From: an uncultured Slackia sp.
GTDB taxonomy: Bacteria > Actinomycetota > Coriobacteriia > Coriobacteriales > Eggerthellaceae
Direction of reading: 5' to 3'
Length of the DNA stretch: 16,086 bases
NCBI GenBank assembly: GCA_900553775.1
Contig: USEZ01000026.1
Coordinates: 1-16,086, forward strand
Shown here: positions 1 through 7,762 of the stretch, piece after piece
Layout of the letters: every line of letters starts with the position of its first letter
Numbering within the stretch: the stretch's first letter is position 1
The notes under the pieces: generated by a model
What the model was told of the DNA's origin: nothing
The model's database searches: none
What the model saw: the letters and a program-made list of their open reading frames with translations, nothing else
Program-made: the position numbers and the translations under genes

Positions 1-562
1 CGTCGACGTCGGCGAGCTGCCAGGAACCCACGTCGCGGGGCAGCACGAAGCGCACCTGGCCGCGACGGGCCTTCTTGTCGCGCTTCATGGCCTCCAGCAT
101 GGCCTCCGGCTCGGCCGACCAGTCGAGGGCGGGCAGGCCCAGCTGGTCGAGCAGGCTGTCCTGCGTCTCGACCAAATCGAGCGGCGCGTCCACCAGCGAC
201 ACGGCCATGCGCGCGGCGAAGCGCATGCCCTCGGCCACGGCCGCGCCGTGCGAGAACGCGCCGTACCCCGCCAGCGATTCGACCGCATGTCCCAACGTGT
301 GGCCGTAGTTCAGGCACTCGCGCACGCCCTTGCTCTCGGACTTGTCGGCGGCCACCACGTCGGCCTCTTCGACGCCGGCGCGGATCAGCACGTCTTCGTC
401 GAAGCCCAGGCCCTGCAGCGTGGTTCCGTTGAAATTGCGGTCAAGGTTGGAAAACGCCTCCGCATTGCGATCGACCACGCACACGTTGCCGTCGTTTTGC
501 GAGAGCAGCGTGGCCAGCTGGGATCCCACGCGCCCGCAGCCTACGATGATGATGTTCGCCAT
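1..562 (-). CDS. TrkA N-domain / 3-dehydroquinate synthase (AroB) C-domain chimera, partial
   Basis: The frame starts at ATG 562 and runs 187 codons off the left edge without a stop. Residues 1-70 are a Rossmann NAD-binding start like TrkA/RCK potassium-uptake regulators: the glycine motif GCGRVG (8-13), then VVDRN (29-33) with the acidic residue that ends strand beta-2. From about residue 72 the protein is the C-terminal half of AroB: LNYGHTLGHAVE (84-95), SHGAAVAEGM (104-113) and MKRDKKARRGQVRFVLP further on. The His residues of the first two motifs match metal ligands of dehydroquinate synthase. The NAD-binding half of AroB and the rest of TrkA are absent. The join falls at EADVVAAD (66-73), a string plausible in both parents. 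A protein with this domain order is not known to me, so a misjoin or a deletion between short homologies is likely. Family assignment of each half is secure; its function is unknown. Confidence 0.85.
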   Translation of the reverse strand, partial: MANIIIVGCGRVGSQLATLLSQNDGNVCVVDRNAEAFSNLDRNFNGTTLQGLGFDEDVLIRAGVEEADVVAADKSESKGVRECLNYGHTLGHAVESLAGYGAFSHGAAVAEGMRFAARMAVSLVDAPLDLVETQDSLLDQLGLPALDWSAEPEAMLEAMKRDKKARRGQVRFVLPRDVGSWQLADVD

Positions 563-577
563 GACGCACCCTTCCCG

Positions 578-604
578 AAAAAGAAGATGCGCCCGAAGCG
601 CATC
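578..604 (-). terminator. Intrinsic terminator after the 3D-domain gene
   Basis: On the minus strand a perfect 7-bp stem, GATGCGC / GCGCATC, closes a TTCGG loop and is followed by TTCTTTTT. It lies 12 nt past the stop of the gene ending at 617 and before the start at 562. It therefore separates the 3D-domain gene from the TrkA/AroB frame, which must have its own promoter or depend on readthrough. Confidence 0.85.
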
Positions 605-616
605 CTCGTTATGCCT

Positions 617-1393
617 TTACAGGAACTTGTAATAGATAGAGCGAACGCCCCAGTCGTGCACGTCGGTCACGCCGAACGCCTTCCAGCAACCGGGAGCCAG
701 ATCGAGCGCGCGGCCGTACGATTCGAAGCCGCCCGTGTCGGTCACCGTGGCCACGATAATCGTCTCGCCGTAGCGGATGGCCACCGGATGGCCGAGCAGA
801 TGCGCCTGCGACTCGGGCACGGCCACCGTAAGGCCGTCGTGGGAAAGCGGCACGCCCGATGCGGTGGCATCGGTGCCGAAATTGCCCAGGCCGTCGTCGT
901 TGTCGGCGTGGCTGTAGGCGGAAGCCGTTCCCAGGGTCCATCCGTCGCTCTCGTCGGGCATGATGTGAGGCGCGGTAGGCAGAGGATCGGTGGTTCCCAG
1001 CTTGAGCGCGGCGGCGACGGTGTTTTCGTTGGCGACGTCGTATGCGGAAAGCACGATCACCGGGTCGGGATCGCTCACGGTGATGGAGCGGGCGGAAGAC
1101 GTGGAAAGCGACGCGGTGTCGGCGCTTGCCGCCTGCATGCGCTCTGCAGAAGACGCCGAATCGTCGGCGGCCGTATTGCGTTCGGCACCGATGCCGATCG
1201 TGTCGACATCGACATCGTGCGATGCCACGGCCGGGCGCATCGTGAACACGGACGCCCCCGCGATAAGAACGACGACACATGCGATCGCGGCGATCGGCGC
1301 GAAGCGAAGCGGGCTATGTGCGGCCTTTCGAGCCAAGTATCCTCCAAACACGCGGCGCGGCGGGCGGGCGAATCCGACCCTTGAGGCGGCCAT
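617..1393 (-). CDS. Membrane-anchored protein with C-terminal 3D-like (double-psi beta-barrel) domain
   Basis: A 258-aa product. A basic N-terminus is followed by one membrane segment at about residues 31-51 (FAPIAAIACVVVLIAGASVF), a Ser/Ala/Asp-rich linker of about 120 residues, and a C-terminal domain. The last ~75 residues carry VTDTGG, then GRALDLAPGCWKAFGV and a terminal VRSIYYKFL. This matches the pattern of the 3D domain named for conserved aspartates, found in Gram-positive wall-acting proteins and related to lytic transglycosylase beta-barrels. A role in the wall outside the membrane is inferred. The ATG at 1393 has no Shine-Dalgarno (SD) site. A TTG at 1336 is preceded by GGAGG (1341-1345) and would give a shorter cytoplasmic tail, so the start is uncertain. 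A single gene, with a terminator behind it. Confidence 0.75.
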   Translation of the reverse strand: MAASRVGFARPPRRVFGGYLARKAAHSPLRFAPIAAIACVVVLIAGASVFTMRPAVASHDVDVDTIGIGAERNTAADDSASSAERMQAASADTASLSTSSARSITVSDPDPVIVLSAYDVANENTVAAALKLGTTDPLPTAPHIMPDESDGWTLGTASAYSHADNDDGLGNFGTDATASGVPLSHDGLTVAVPESQAHLLGHPVAIRYGETIIVATVTDTGGFESYGRALDLAPGCWKAFGVTDVHDWGVRSIYYKFL

Positions 1394-1525
1394 CGTCGAA
1401 ACGACGCATGGCAGCCGCGCGTACGGTCATGCAAAACTCAGCCATTGTACTCGATGGCGCCCCTCAAGGACAATCCAGCCGCGCGAAGCGGGGCGAAGCG
1501 CGCACGCGTTCGTCATCTACCAGGT

Positions 1526-1531
1526 ATTATG
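1526..1531 (-). promoter_or_regulatory. Possible -10 box for the 3D-domain gene
   Basis: The minus strand reads CATAAT (5 of 6 consensus bases) in an AT-rich stretch between the terminator of the upstream gene and the start at 1393. Transcription would begin near 1519, giving a leader of about 125 nt. No convincing -35 is seen, so this is tentative. Confidence 0.35.
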
Positions 1532-1581
1532 CAATTCTCCCTTTCGAAAAAGAACGATATTTTCGCCACAAAGACGCCATG

Positions 1582-1609
1582 AAAAAGCCGTTCGTGGCAC
1601 GAAAGCGGC
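1582..1609 (-). terminator. Intrinsic terminator of the CNNM-pspC operon
   Basis: On the minus strand GCCG-CT-TTCGT-GCC-ACGAA-CGGC folds into a hairpin of 4 + 5 bp with a two-base bulge, followed directly by TTTTTC. It begins 7 nt after the stop of the second pspC-like gene, which fits the end of the operon. Confidence 0.8.
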
Positions 1610-1615
1610 CGTCCG

Positions 1616-2044
1616 CTACGCGCGCGGAACCACCAAGGCTATGAGAAGGTAGGCGAAAACGGCCGTAGGCGGCGACATGACCAGCAAAATGACGGCGATT
1701 ACGCGCACCACCGTGGAATCGACCCCGAAATAATAGGCGATGCCGCCGCATACGCCGAGAAAGCGCTTGTCCGCAAGGCTGCGGCGAAACGGGCCGTGAG
1801 GCTGCGCCGACACGAACCCGGCGAGCTTGCCGCGCTTCGACGCCCACAGCAGAAACGCGCCCGCCGCCACCAGGGCGCACGGCCACACCAAGCGCCATAC
1901 AAGCTGGACGAGCTCGCCGATGCGAGCCCATACCTGATGAGGGACGACGTTGCCCGCAAGGCTGAACAGGCCGAGCGCGATCAGCGCCACGCCGAACACG
2001 ACGGCGAGGCGCGGGCGGTTGCCGTTTTTCCGATAGTCAGCCAC
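1616..2044 (-). CDS. PspC-domain membrane protein, C-terminal PspC (second of pair)
   Basis: A 142-aa product starting at GTG 2044. The start is set by AGGAGG 5 nt upstream, which overlaps the TAG stop of the preceding gene, so translation is probably coupled. Two membrane segments lie at about 12-30 and 45-68, the second (VWRLVWPCALVAAGAFLL) like the LiaF-type segments found beside PspC domains. The C-terminal ~60 residues are a PspC domain: RSLADKRFLGVCGGIAYYFG, then a hydrophobic end. PspC is a membrane sensor or partner in phage-shock-type envelope stress responses, but no pspA or response regulator is present here, so a stress role is inference. The order (membrane segments first, PspC last) is the reverse of the neighbour's. 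Confidence 0.85.
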   Translation of the reverse strand: MADYRKNGNRPRLAVVFGVALIALGLFSLAGNVVPHQVWARIGELVQLVWRLVWPCALVAAGAFLLWASKRGKLAGFVSAQPHGPFRRSLADKRFLGVCGGIAYYFGVDSTVVRVIAVILLVMSPPTAVFAYLLIALVVPRA

Positions 2045-2053
2045 GAACGCCTC

Positions 2054-2923
2054 CTAAAGCCATGGATTGATATCGAAGGCCCGGGCGCCGAAGGGCAGCT
2101 CCACCGTGACGAACTCCAAAGACCCTGGAACGGCGAAAGCGGTGCAGGTGGCCACGCACACCACGATCGCGCACAGAGCCAGCCCGAAATCGAACATCTC
2201 GTCGTGCAGCGATATGTTCATCACCAAAAGACCCGCCATCACCAAAAACATCGGCCACAGCTTGGAAACCGCATAGACGAAAGAGAAGGGGGAAAGAACG
2301 CCGATCGACATGAATAGAGCCACAACGCCCATCGCCACCAGGGACAACCCGCATGAAAAACGACGGATGAGGCGTCCTTTTTTCGCAGGGACGAACATCA
2401 AGACGAAGCCCGCCACCACAAGCGCCACGGGCCAAAGCTGCCACCATACGATGCCGCGGACCAGGAAATCGAACAGCAGGGCGGCATCCACGGCAAGAAT
2501 CACCGCGCCCAGCCATACGCACAAGCGCGACCACCCTTCCATGCCGCACCGGTCGCACGGCTCTTCGGAGGCGGCCACGGGAGCCACCACGGGATTCGCT
2601 TCGGGAACGGGCGATTCGGGGGCAAGTCCTACGGGAGGCACGGGGGCCATGCCGCGCGCGCGCCTTGCCGGCGCGGGAGAAACGGAAGCAGGGGCGGCTA
2701 CGTAGGCCGCGCACGCGATCGGCGTGGGAGCCTCCATCCTGCCCGGCAGCACAAGCCACATGATCACGTATGCGACGGCCGCGATGCCGAACGTGCATAT
2801 CGAAAGCAAGACGGCGAGGATGCGCACGGCAATGGGATCGAGGTCGAAGTATTCCGCCACGCCGGCACATACGCCGGATATCGCTTCGTTGTCGGAGCGA
2901 TGAAGACGGTTCGCCTCGGCCAC
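2054..2923 (-). CDS. PspC-domain multi-pass membrane protein, N-terminal PspC (first of pair)
   Basis: I chose GTG 2923, because AGGAGG (2931-2936) lies 7 nt before it; the upstream in-frame ATG at 2947 has no SD site. The product is 289 aa. Residues 5-60 form a PspC domain (LHRSDNEAISGVCAGVAEYF, then a hydrophobic stretch ending IMWLVLPG). A linker of about 60 residues rich in Ala and Pro includes a short CDRC pair. The rest holds about six membrane segments in LiaF-like arrangement, one containing WWQLWPVALVVAGFVLMFVP. It sits 37 nt after the CNNM gene and 9 nt before the second pspC-like gene, all on the same strand, indicating an operon. A role in sensing envelope state is inferred from the domain only. 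Confidence 0.85.
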   Translation of the reverse strand: MAEANRLHRSDNEAISGVCAGVAEYFDLDPIAVRILAVLLSICTFGIAAVAYVIMWLVLPGRMEAPTPIACAAYVAAPASVSPAPARRARGMAPVPPVGLAPESPVPEANPVVAPVAASEEPCDRCGMEGWSRLCVWLGAVILAVDAALLFDFLVRGIVWWQLWPVALVVAGFVLMFVPAKKGRLIRRFSCGLSLVAMGVVALFMSIGVLSPFSFVYAVSKLWPMFLVMAGLLVMNISLHDEMFDFGLALCAIVVCVATCTAFAVPGSLEFVTVELPFGARAFDINPWL

Positions 2924-2960
2924 CGCGGGGCCTCCTCTCTCTTGCATTCCGAACGGCTTG

Positions 2961-4286
2961 CTACGCCTGCGAAGAACCGACCTCCTGAGCCACGACGACG
3001 GGCGTGCGCTTCACGCGCAGCTGCGATACGCGACGACGGCGCATCTGCTGGACCTTGAACGCATAGCCGTCCACCACGAATTCGTCGCCGAGCTGGGGAA
3101 CGCAATCGAACCTGTTCATCAGCCAGCCCGCGATGGTTTCGTAGTCTTCGCTTTCCTCGACGGGCCATCCGAAGGATGCCGCTTCGTCGCATGGACACGA
3201 CCCCACCACGATCCATTCGTCCGCGGAAAGCTGCGTGACGTGCTCGTTTTCGCTGAAATCGGTTTCGTCGATGATTTCGCCCACGATTTCTTCGACGATA
3301 TCTTCGATGGTTATTAAACCGGCAGTTCCGCCGTACTCGTCGACGACGACCGTCATCTGTTGACGATTCGTTTGCATTTCGTTGAGCAGGGGCAACAGGT
3401 CTTTGCTCTCGGGAACGAAGCCCACCTCGGCCACGTATTCGGCGACCGCGTCGGTCTCCTTGCCGTCGAGCAGCGGGTTGATCAGGTCTTTGTAGCGCAC
3501 GATGCCCACGATGTCGTCGAGGTCGTCGTGATAGACGGGCAGGCGCGAATAGCCGGTGCCGCGCATGCGGTCGAGCGCCTGCTTCACCGTTTCGGTGTCT
3601 TCCACGGCGATCACGTCGACGCGCGGCGTCATGGCCTCGACGGCGGTGGCATCGCCCAAATCGAGCACCTCGTGGATCATGCGCTTCTCGTCGTCGTCGA
3701 GCTCTTCGTTGTCGGCAACGATGTAGCGGATCTCTTCCTCGGACACTTCCTGGCGCTCATCGGCGCTTTTCACGCCCATCAAACGGGCGATCAGGTTCGC
3801 CGAGGCGGCGGTGAAGCGCACGAGCGGGCTGGCGATCTTCTGGAACACCTTCAAGGGGCCGGCAACCGCCTTCGAAACCGACTCGGCCGAAGAAAGCGCG
3901 ATACGCTTGGGAACCAGCTCGCCGATCACGATGCTGAAATACGACACGACCAGCGTGATGAGCACGGGAGCCAAAGCGGGGGCCGCGAAGGCGAGCCATT
4001 CGGCGCCGAACGACGCCATCCATTGCGCCAGCGGGTCGGACAGATTGGTAGCGGCCGCAGCCGAGGCGAAAAAGCCCACCAGCGTGATGGCCACCTGGAT
4101 CGTTGCAAGGAAGCGGTCGGAATCGGAGGCAAGTTCGAGCGCGCATGCCGCCTTCTTCGACCCTTCGTCGGCCTCTTTCTGAAGCACGACCTTGCGTGCG
4201 TTCACCAGGGCCATTTCAGAAGCGGAAAAATACCCGTTCACCAGAATGAGAACGAACGTGACCAGAATGCTTATGCCGACGTCCAT
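2961..4286 (-). CDS. Hemolysin-family CNNM/CBS-pair/CorC_HlyC transporter
   Basis: A 441-aa product of usual family length. Residues 1-195 are the CNNM (DUF21) membrane domain, with NGYFSASEMALVNARK near the start and SIVIGELVPKRIAL at 118-131. A CBS pair follows at about 215-335 (AMTPRVDVIAVE, GYSRLPVYHDD, VDEYGGTAGLITIEDIVEEI). The acidic CorC_HlyC domain occupies about 350-428. Members take part in divalent cation (Mg/Co) export; the name hemolysin is historical and lysis should not be assumed. The substrate cannot be told from sequence. The ATG has only a distant AAAGG as a possible ribosome site. It leads the operon with the two pspC-like genes. A 6-bp hairpin at 4316-4330 lies in the gap to the previous gene but lacks a T-run. 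Confidence 0.93.
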   Translation of the reverse strand: MDVGISILVTFVLILVNGYFSASEMALVNARKVVLQKEADEGSKKAACALELASDSDRFLATIQVAITLVGFFASAAAATNLSDPLAQWMASFGAEWLAFAAPALAPVLITLVVSYFSIVIGELVPKRIALSSAESVSKAVAGPLKVFQKIASPLVRFTAASANLIARLMGVKSADERQEVSEEEIRYIVADNEELDDDEKRMIHEVLDLGDATAVEAMTPRVDVIAVEDTETVKQALDRMRGTGYSRLPVYHDDLDDIVGIVRYKDLINPLLDGKETDAVAEYVAEVGFVPESKDLLPLLNEMQTNRQQMTVVVDEYGGTAGLITIEDIVEEIVGEIIDETDFSENEHVTQLSADEWIVVGSCPCDEAASFGWPVEESEDYETIAGWLMNRFDCVPQLGDEFVVDGYAFKVQQMRRRRVSQLRVKRTPVVVAQEVGSSQA

Positions 4287-4347
4287 GAAACCGCGTCACA
4301 ACCTTTTCAAGCTCGCCGCCTACCAGGCGGAATACCTCTTCACGCGC

Positions 4348-5217
4348 CTAAAGCACGTACAACACGATGGAAAGGAACTGCAGCACGCTGCCCGCGAGCA
4401 CCCAAAGGTGGAACACGGTGTGCATGTAGGGGATCTTTTTCAAGACATAGAAGATGCAGCCGATGCTGTAGCAGATGCCGCCCGCCAAAAGCAGCATGAG
4501 GCCGGGAAACGCCAGGTTGGCGATCAGCGGCGGCAGGAACCCCACCACGCACCAGCCCAAAAGCAGGTAGATGACGGCAGAGATCCAGCGGGGGCGAAAC
4601 ACCCAGAACGCCTCGAGCGCCATGCCTACGATGGCCAGAGCCCACACGATCGCGCACAGGAGCATGCCGTTGGAATCGGCCAGCGTGATCAGGCAGAACG
4701 GCGTGTAGCTGCCCGCGATGAACAGGTAGATGGCCGAATGGTCCAGAATCTTGAACACCTTTTTCGCCGGAACCGGAACCAACGCGTGATACAGCGTTGA
4801 CGCCGTGTATTCCAGCAGCATGGAAATGGTGTAGATGAGCGCCGCGGCAAGGGCCACGCCGCCGCCGTGCGACACGGCGATGACGATGCAGACGGGAATG
4901 GCCGCCACGGCGAGCGCGGCGCCGATGCCGTGCGAGATGGAGTTGGCGATTTCTTCGCCCACCGTGTATTCGCGCACGTTCTTCTTCTCGCGACGCGCGG
5001 GGCGGCCGGAACGAGGCGCGTCGGAAACGCCTGCGGGCCGCTCGCTTGCCGCGCGCTCCGTAGCTTTCGCGGCTTTCGCGGAAACGCGGGGATCGTCGAA
5101 GTTGGAAATCTGCCATGCATGCGATGCGGCAGAAGAAGAGGCCGTGCGGCCTTGCTGTTCTCGGCCGGAAGCGTCGGAGGCCGCAACCGATTCGGATGAT
5201 GTCGTGGTAGTGTTCAT
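4348..5217 (-). CDS. Hemolysin III / PAQR-family membrane protein
   Basis: From ATG 5217 the product is 289 aa. The first ~85 residues are polar, low-complexity and rich in Ser, Ala and Arg, an unusually long tail for this family. The membrane core follows, with GEEIANSISHGIGAAL, EYTASTLYHAL, LDHSAIYLFIAGSYTPF and YMHTVFHLWVLAG. The His of STLYH and the HxxxH pair near the C-terminus match the metal site of PAQR-fold proteins. About seven membrane helices are visible. The physiological role of bacterial members is poorly known. The frame is open upstream to 5361, but ATG 5217 sits just behind an extended -10 box, so transcript and protein may start together. The neighbouring CNNM gene is also called hemolysin but is unrelated. 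Confidence 0.9.
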   Translation of the reverse strand: MNTTTTSSESVAASDASGREQQGRTASSSAASHAWQISNFDDPRVSAKAAKATERAASERPAGVSDAPRSGRPARREKKNVREYTVGEEIANSISHGIGAALAVAAIPVCIVIAVSHGGGVALAAALIYTISMLLEYTASTLYHALVPVPAKKVFKILDHSAIYLFIAGSYTPFCLITLADSNGMLLCAIVWALAIVGMALEAFWVFRPRWISAVIYLLLGWCVVGFLPPLIANLAFPGLMLLLAGGICYSIGCIFYVLKKIPYMHTVFHLWVLAGSVLQFLSIVLYVL

Positions 5218-5224
5218 GGCCGCC

Positions 5225-5233
5225 ATTCTAGCA
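5225..5233 (-). promoter_or_regulatory. Extended -10 promoter for the hemolysin III gene, possibly leaderless
   Basis: The minus strand reads TGCTAGAAT, an extended -10 box. Start of transcription about 7 nt on would fall at 5217-5218, on the ATG itself. A TTGCGG lies 19 bp upstream as a weak -35. There is no SD site before the ATG, consistent with a leaderless mRNA. Confidence 0.5.
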
Positions 5234-5569
5234 TGGCGCATGATGGCCGCCGCAAAGCGACCGACGGGCGTTACCAATCCATCACCCAAGGTCGCCCCGT
5301 ATGCGTTCGACGCCTTCGCCCGAAGCGTCGATCGGCGCGCGCGGCGGCCTGGGGGCCGCACGGCGAAGGGGCGGCGAGCGCGGGCCCGCCGCCCCTTGGA
5401 CGCCCATGCGACGCCGATCCGTCGAGCCTTCTTCTGCCCATATTCAAGCCATCGCGCCCGACTCGAACTCGGGCATTGCGGAAAGGCAAAAAGTGCGGAA
5501 ATCGGAACGGCGCATGGAGTTCAAGCAAGAAAATATATTCCGACCTGACCTTATGTCGATTAGGAACAG
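5234..5569. other. Intergenic stretch with GC-rich hairpins, no gene seen
   Basis: No credible gene lies between the end of the ydbT-like gene and the hemolysin III promoter. It holds an 11-bp perfect inverted repeat with a 10-nt loop at 5366-5376 / 5387-5397 (AAGGGGCGGCG and its complement) and a 6-bp one at 5456-5461 / 5469-5474. A 16-bp palindrome, CGGCCGATATCGGCCG (5574-5589), forms the last codons of the ydbT-like gene. None has a T-run, so any role in ending the ydbT transcript is uncertain. An AT-rich patch at 5529-5540 stands out. Confidence 0.5.
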
Positions 5570-7759
5570 TTACCGGCCGATATCGGCCGCCGTTGCGCCG
5601 GCTTCCTTCGCGGCGGCTGTGCGCGGGCGCACCCATTCCATCCAGCGGTCGGCGTCTTCGGCGGATACGTCCCACAGCTGCTCGGTGGTGCCGCCCACGC
5701 CCGAAGCGGTGCGGGCGTTCACGATGGCCACATGCGCTGCACGCTGGAACGGATTCGTCGAAACGAACCCATACTGGATTTTCTTGCGCGGAAACACCAC
5801 GGTCTGCTTCGACAGGCCGCCGTTGGTGACGCTCATGAACGCCCTGTCGTAGCCCAGGCCCGACATGCGATGCCACAGCACCGCATCCGCCACGTTGAGC
5901 ACGAACGCGATCACGAACAGCGCCACGCACGCGGCGAAGACCGTCTCTGCCACGGCGAATACGGCGGGCTCGACCGAAAACAGGTTCGCGCGCAAACCCG
6001 CCTCGAAGCCGATGCGGCAAAGGGTGGCCCCCACAACCAGCCAGAACACGGAGCTGCGCAAGACGGCCTTGCGCACGATGGCGCGGCGCAGGGCCACGGG
6101 AGCCGGCTTCACGGTTTCCTGCGGCATATCCGAGAACTCGGGCAGAACGCCCGCCACCAGCTCGGGCACGCGTTCGAGCTTCACGAACGGATGGATCACC
6201 ACGCCGCGCGAAAGCTCCTGCCCCTCGCTGCCGTCTTTGGCAACCGAATCGATCTTGCCCACCGAAAGCTCGCAATAGCCGATCAGACGACGCACGAACG
6301 ACTGCTTCACGATGACGGTCTGCACGCGATCGATGTCCACCCCGTGAAACGTACGCTGCAGCAGGCCATGCTCCACTTCGATGCGGCTTTCGCGGCGGCG
6401 CACCTTGAAACCGCCGTACTGCACGATGGTTCCCACGACGGAAAACGCCCACAGGGCAAGCACCGAAAGCGCCGCCCACAGCGCCACCTGCCAGGCGAAC
6501 GACCCGAACAGGCCGCCCAGGAAATCGGCGTTTCCCTCGAAAACCGCAGCGCCTTCGACCGCGCCTTCCACGGCCCCTTCGACCCACGACTCTATATTGC
6601 TTTGGAAGAATTGCGCCACGGCTCCCGCCAAGCCGAAGATGCCGGCGATGATCACGCCGAAATGCCCGGCTGCGCCCGACAACCCCGCGAAGAACAGCTC
6701 TTTGTTGGTCAGGCCCGATTCGTACGAAATCGCACCCGTGGCAACCTCCTGGCCGCCGAACACGCCGCGCAGGTCGTTGATCAGCTCGTCGGCGCCGTCG
6801 AGCACGTTGCCGCCCGCCTGAGCCGCCGCCACCGCGCCTGCGACCGGCGCCGTTCCGTTCGCCGCCCGCTCGGCAGACGCATCGAATGCGGCGGGATCGG
6901 CGCCGAAGGCGATCGCCGCAGAACGAACGTCGCCGCCCGCGCACGCCACGATCCATGCCGAAGGAACCACCGATCCGTCGACGAAAACCGTACCGAATTC
7001 GTCGAGCGCACCGCCCGCCAGAAGCACCTTCTTGCGGCGGAAGAGCTCCGCACGCAACGCCTCGGCCTCGGACACGCTCACGTAGCGCAGCAAGACGGCC
7101 TCGTTGGCCGAGCCGCCTGCCGTGTCGATTTTCACGTTGCAAACGCCCAAGACGCGCTGCAGAATGCCCGCCTGCTGGTTCACCGACTGCACGCGCTGAT
7201 ACGGCACATGCCTGCGCTTCTTGCTGATTACGCCCGAGAACAGGGAAAACTCCGTCGGGGTAAGCTCATAGCTCAAGTTCTTCCACGAAAGCCACTGCGC
7301 CGAGAACACGATGCCCGCCAAAAGAACGGCGACCGCAAGACCGACGGCGAAAGCGACAGGCAGCACGGCAATCGAAGGGGCGCCCTCTTCAAGCAGCGAA
7401 GCAATCGAGCCAATCGCGGAAATCACCATGGCAGCTGCGATGGCGCCCATCAAGGACAGGCCTCCGAGCCATATATAAGAATGGTGCACCGAATGCTTGC
7501 CCGGGCGCAGCGATTCGGGAACCGCCGCGCGGACGTCGCCCGGTGCGAACATGGAGGCGTCGGCGCGGGCGGCGGCGATAAGCGCATCGCGATACGCCTG
7601 CCATTCGGCGCTCAAGCCAGGCTGGGAGGAAGCAGCGGCACCCGCCGTGGCAGCAGAGTCTTCCTGAAGGCCCGACGCCGCAGGCGCCTCTCCAGCAAGC
7701 GCGGAAACAGCGGCATCGGCAAGTTCCCGTTCAGGGCGGATATTGCGAGAATCCTCCAT
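5570..7759 (-). CDS. YdbT-like membrane protein with three bacterial PH domains
   Basis: A 729-aa product. An Ala-rich soluble N-terminus (1-85) leads into two membrane segments (about 95-120 and 128-154). A first bPH2 (DUF304) domain follows at about 160-245 (LSYELTPTEFSLFSGVISKK, then RVQSVNQQAGILQRVLGVCNVKI). Further membrane segments lie near 355-385 and 420-447. A second PH-like domain is at about 450-545 (GFKVRRRESRIEVEHGLLQR). Two more segments precede a third at about 630-715 (MSVTNGGLSKQTVVFPRKKI). Bacillus YdbT has the same plan but is near 490 residues; the extra length here is the N-terminus and an Ala/Gly-rich insert at about 250-355. It starts 3 nt after the ydbS-like gene. In Bacillus the ydbS/ydbT pair affects sensitivity to certain bacteriocins; that role is not shown here. 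Confidence 0.88.
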   Translation of the reverse strand: MEDSRNIRPERELADAAVSALAGEAPAASGLQEDSAATAGAAASSQPGLSAEWQAYRDALIAAARADASMFAPGDVRAAVPESLRPGKHSVHHSYIWLGGLSLMGAIAAAMVISAIGSIASLLEEGAPSIAVLPVAFAVGLAVAVLLAGIVFSAQWLSWKNLSYELTPTEFSLFSGVISKKRRHVPYQRVQSVNQQAGILQRVLGVCNVKIDTAGGSANEAVLLRYVSVSEAEALRAELFRRKKVLLAGGALDEFGTVFVDGSVVPSAWIVACAGGDVRSAAIAFGADPAAFDASAERAANGTAPVAGAVAAAQAGGNVLDGADELINDLRGVFGGQEVATGAISYESGLTNKELFFAGLSGAAGHFGVIIAGIFGLAGAVAQFFQSNIESWVEGAVEGAVEGAAVFEGNADFLGGLFGSFAWQVALWAALSVLALWAFSVVGTIVQYGGFKVRRRESRIEVEHGLLQRTFHGVDIDRVQTVIVKQSFVRRLIGYCELSVGKIDSVAKDGSEGQELSRGVVIHPFVKLERVPELVAGVLPEFSDMPQETVKPAPVALRRAIVRKAVLRSSVFWLVVGATLCRIGFEAGLRANLFSVEPAVFAVAETVFAACVALFVIAFVLNVADAVLWHRMSGLGYDRAFMSVTNGGLSKQTVVFPRKKIQYGFVSTNPFQRAAHVAIVNARTASGVGGTTEQLWDVSAEDADRWMEWVRPRTAAAKEAGATAADIGR

Positions 7760-7762
7760 GGC

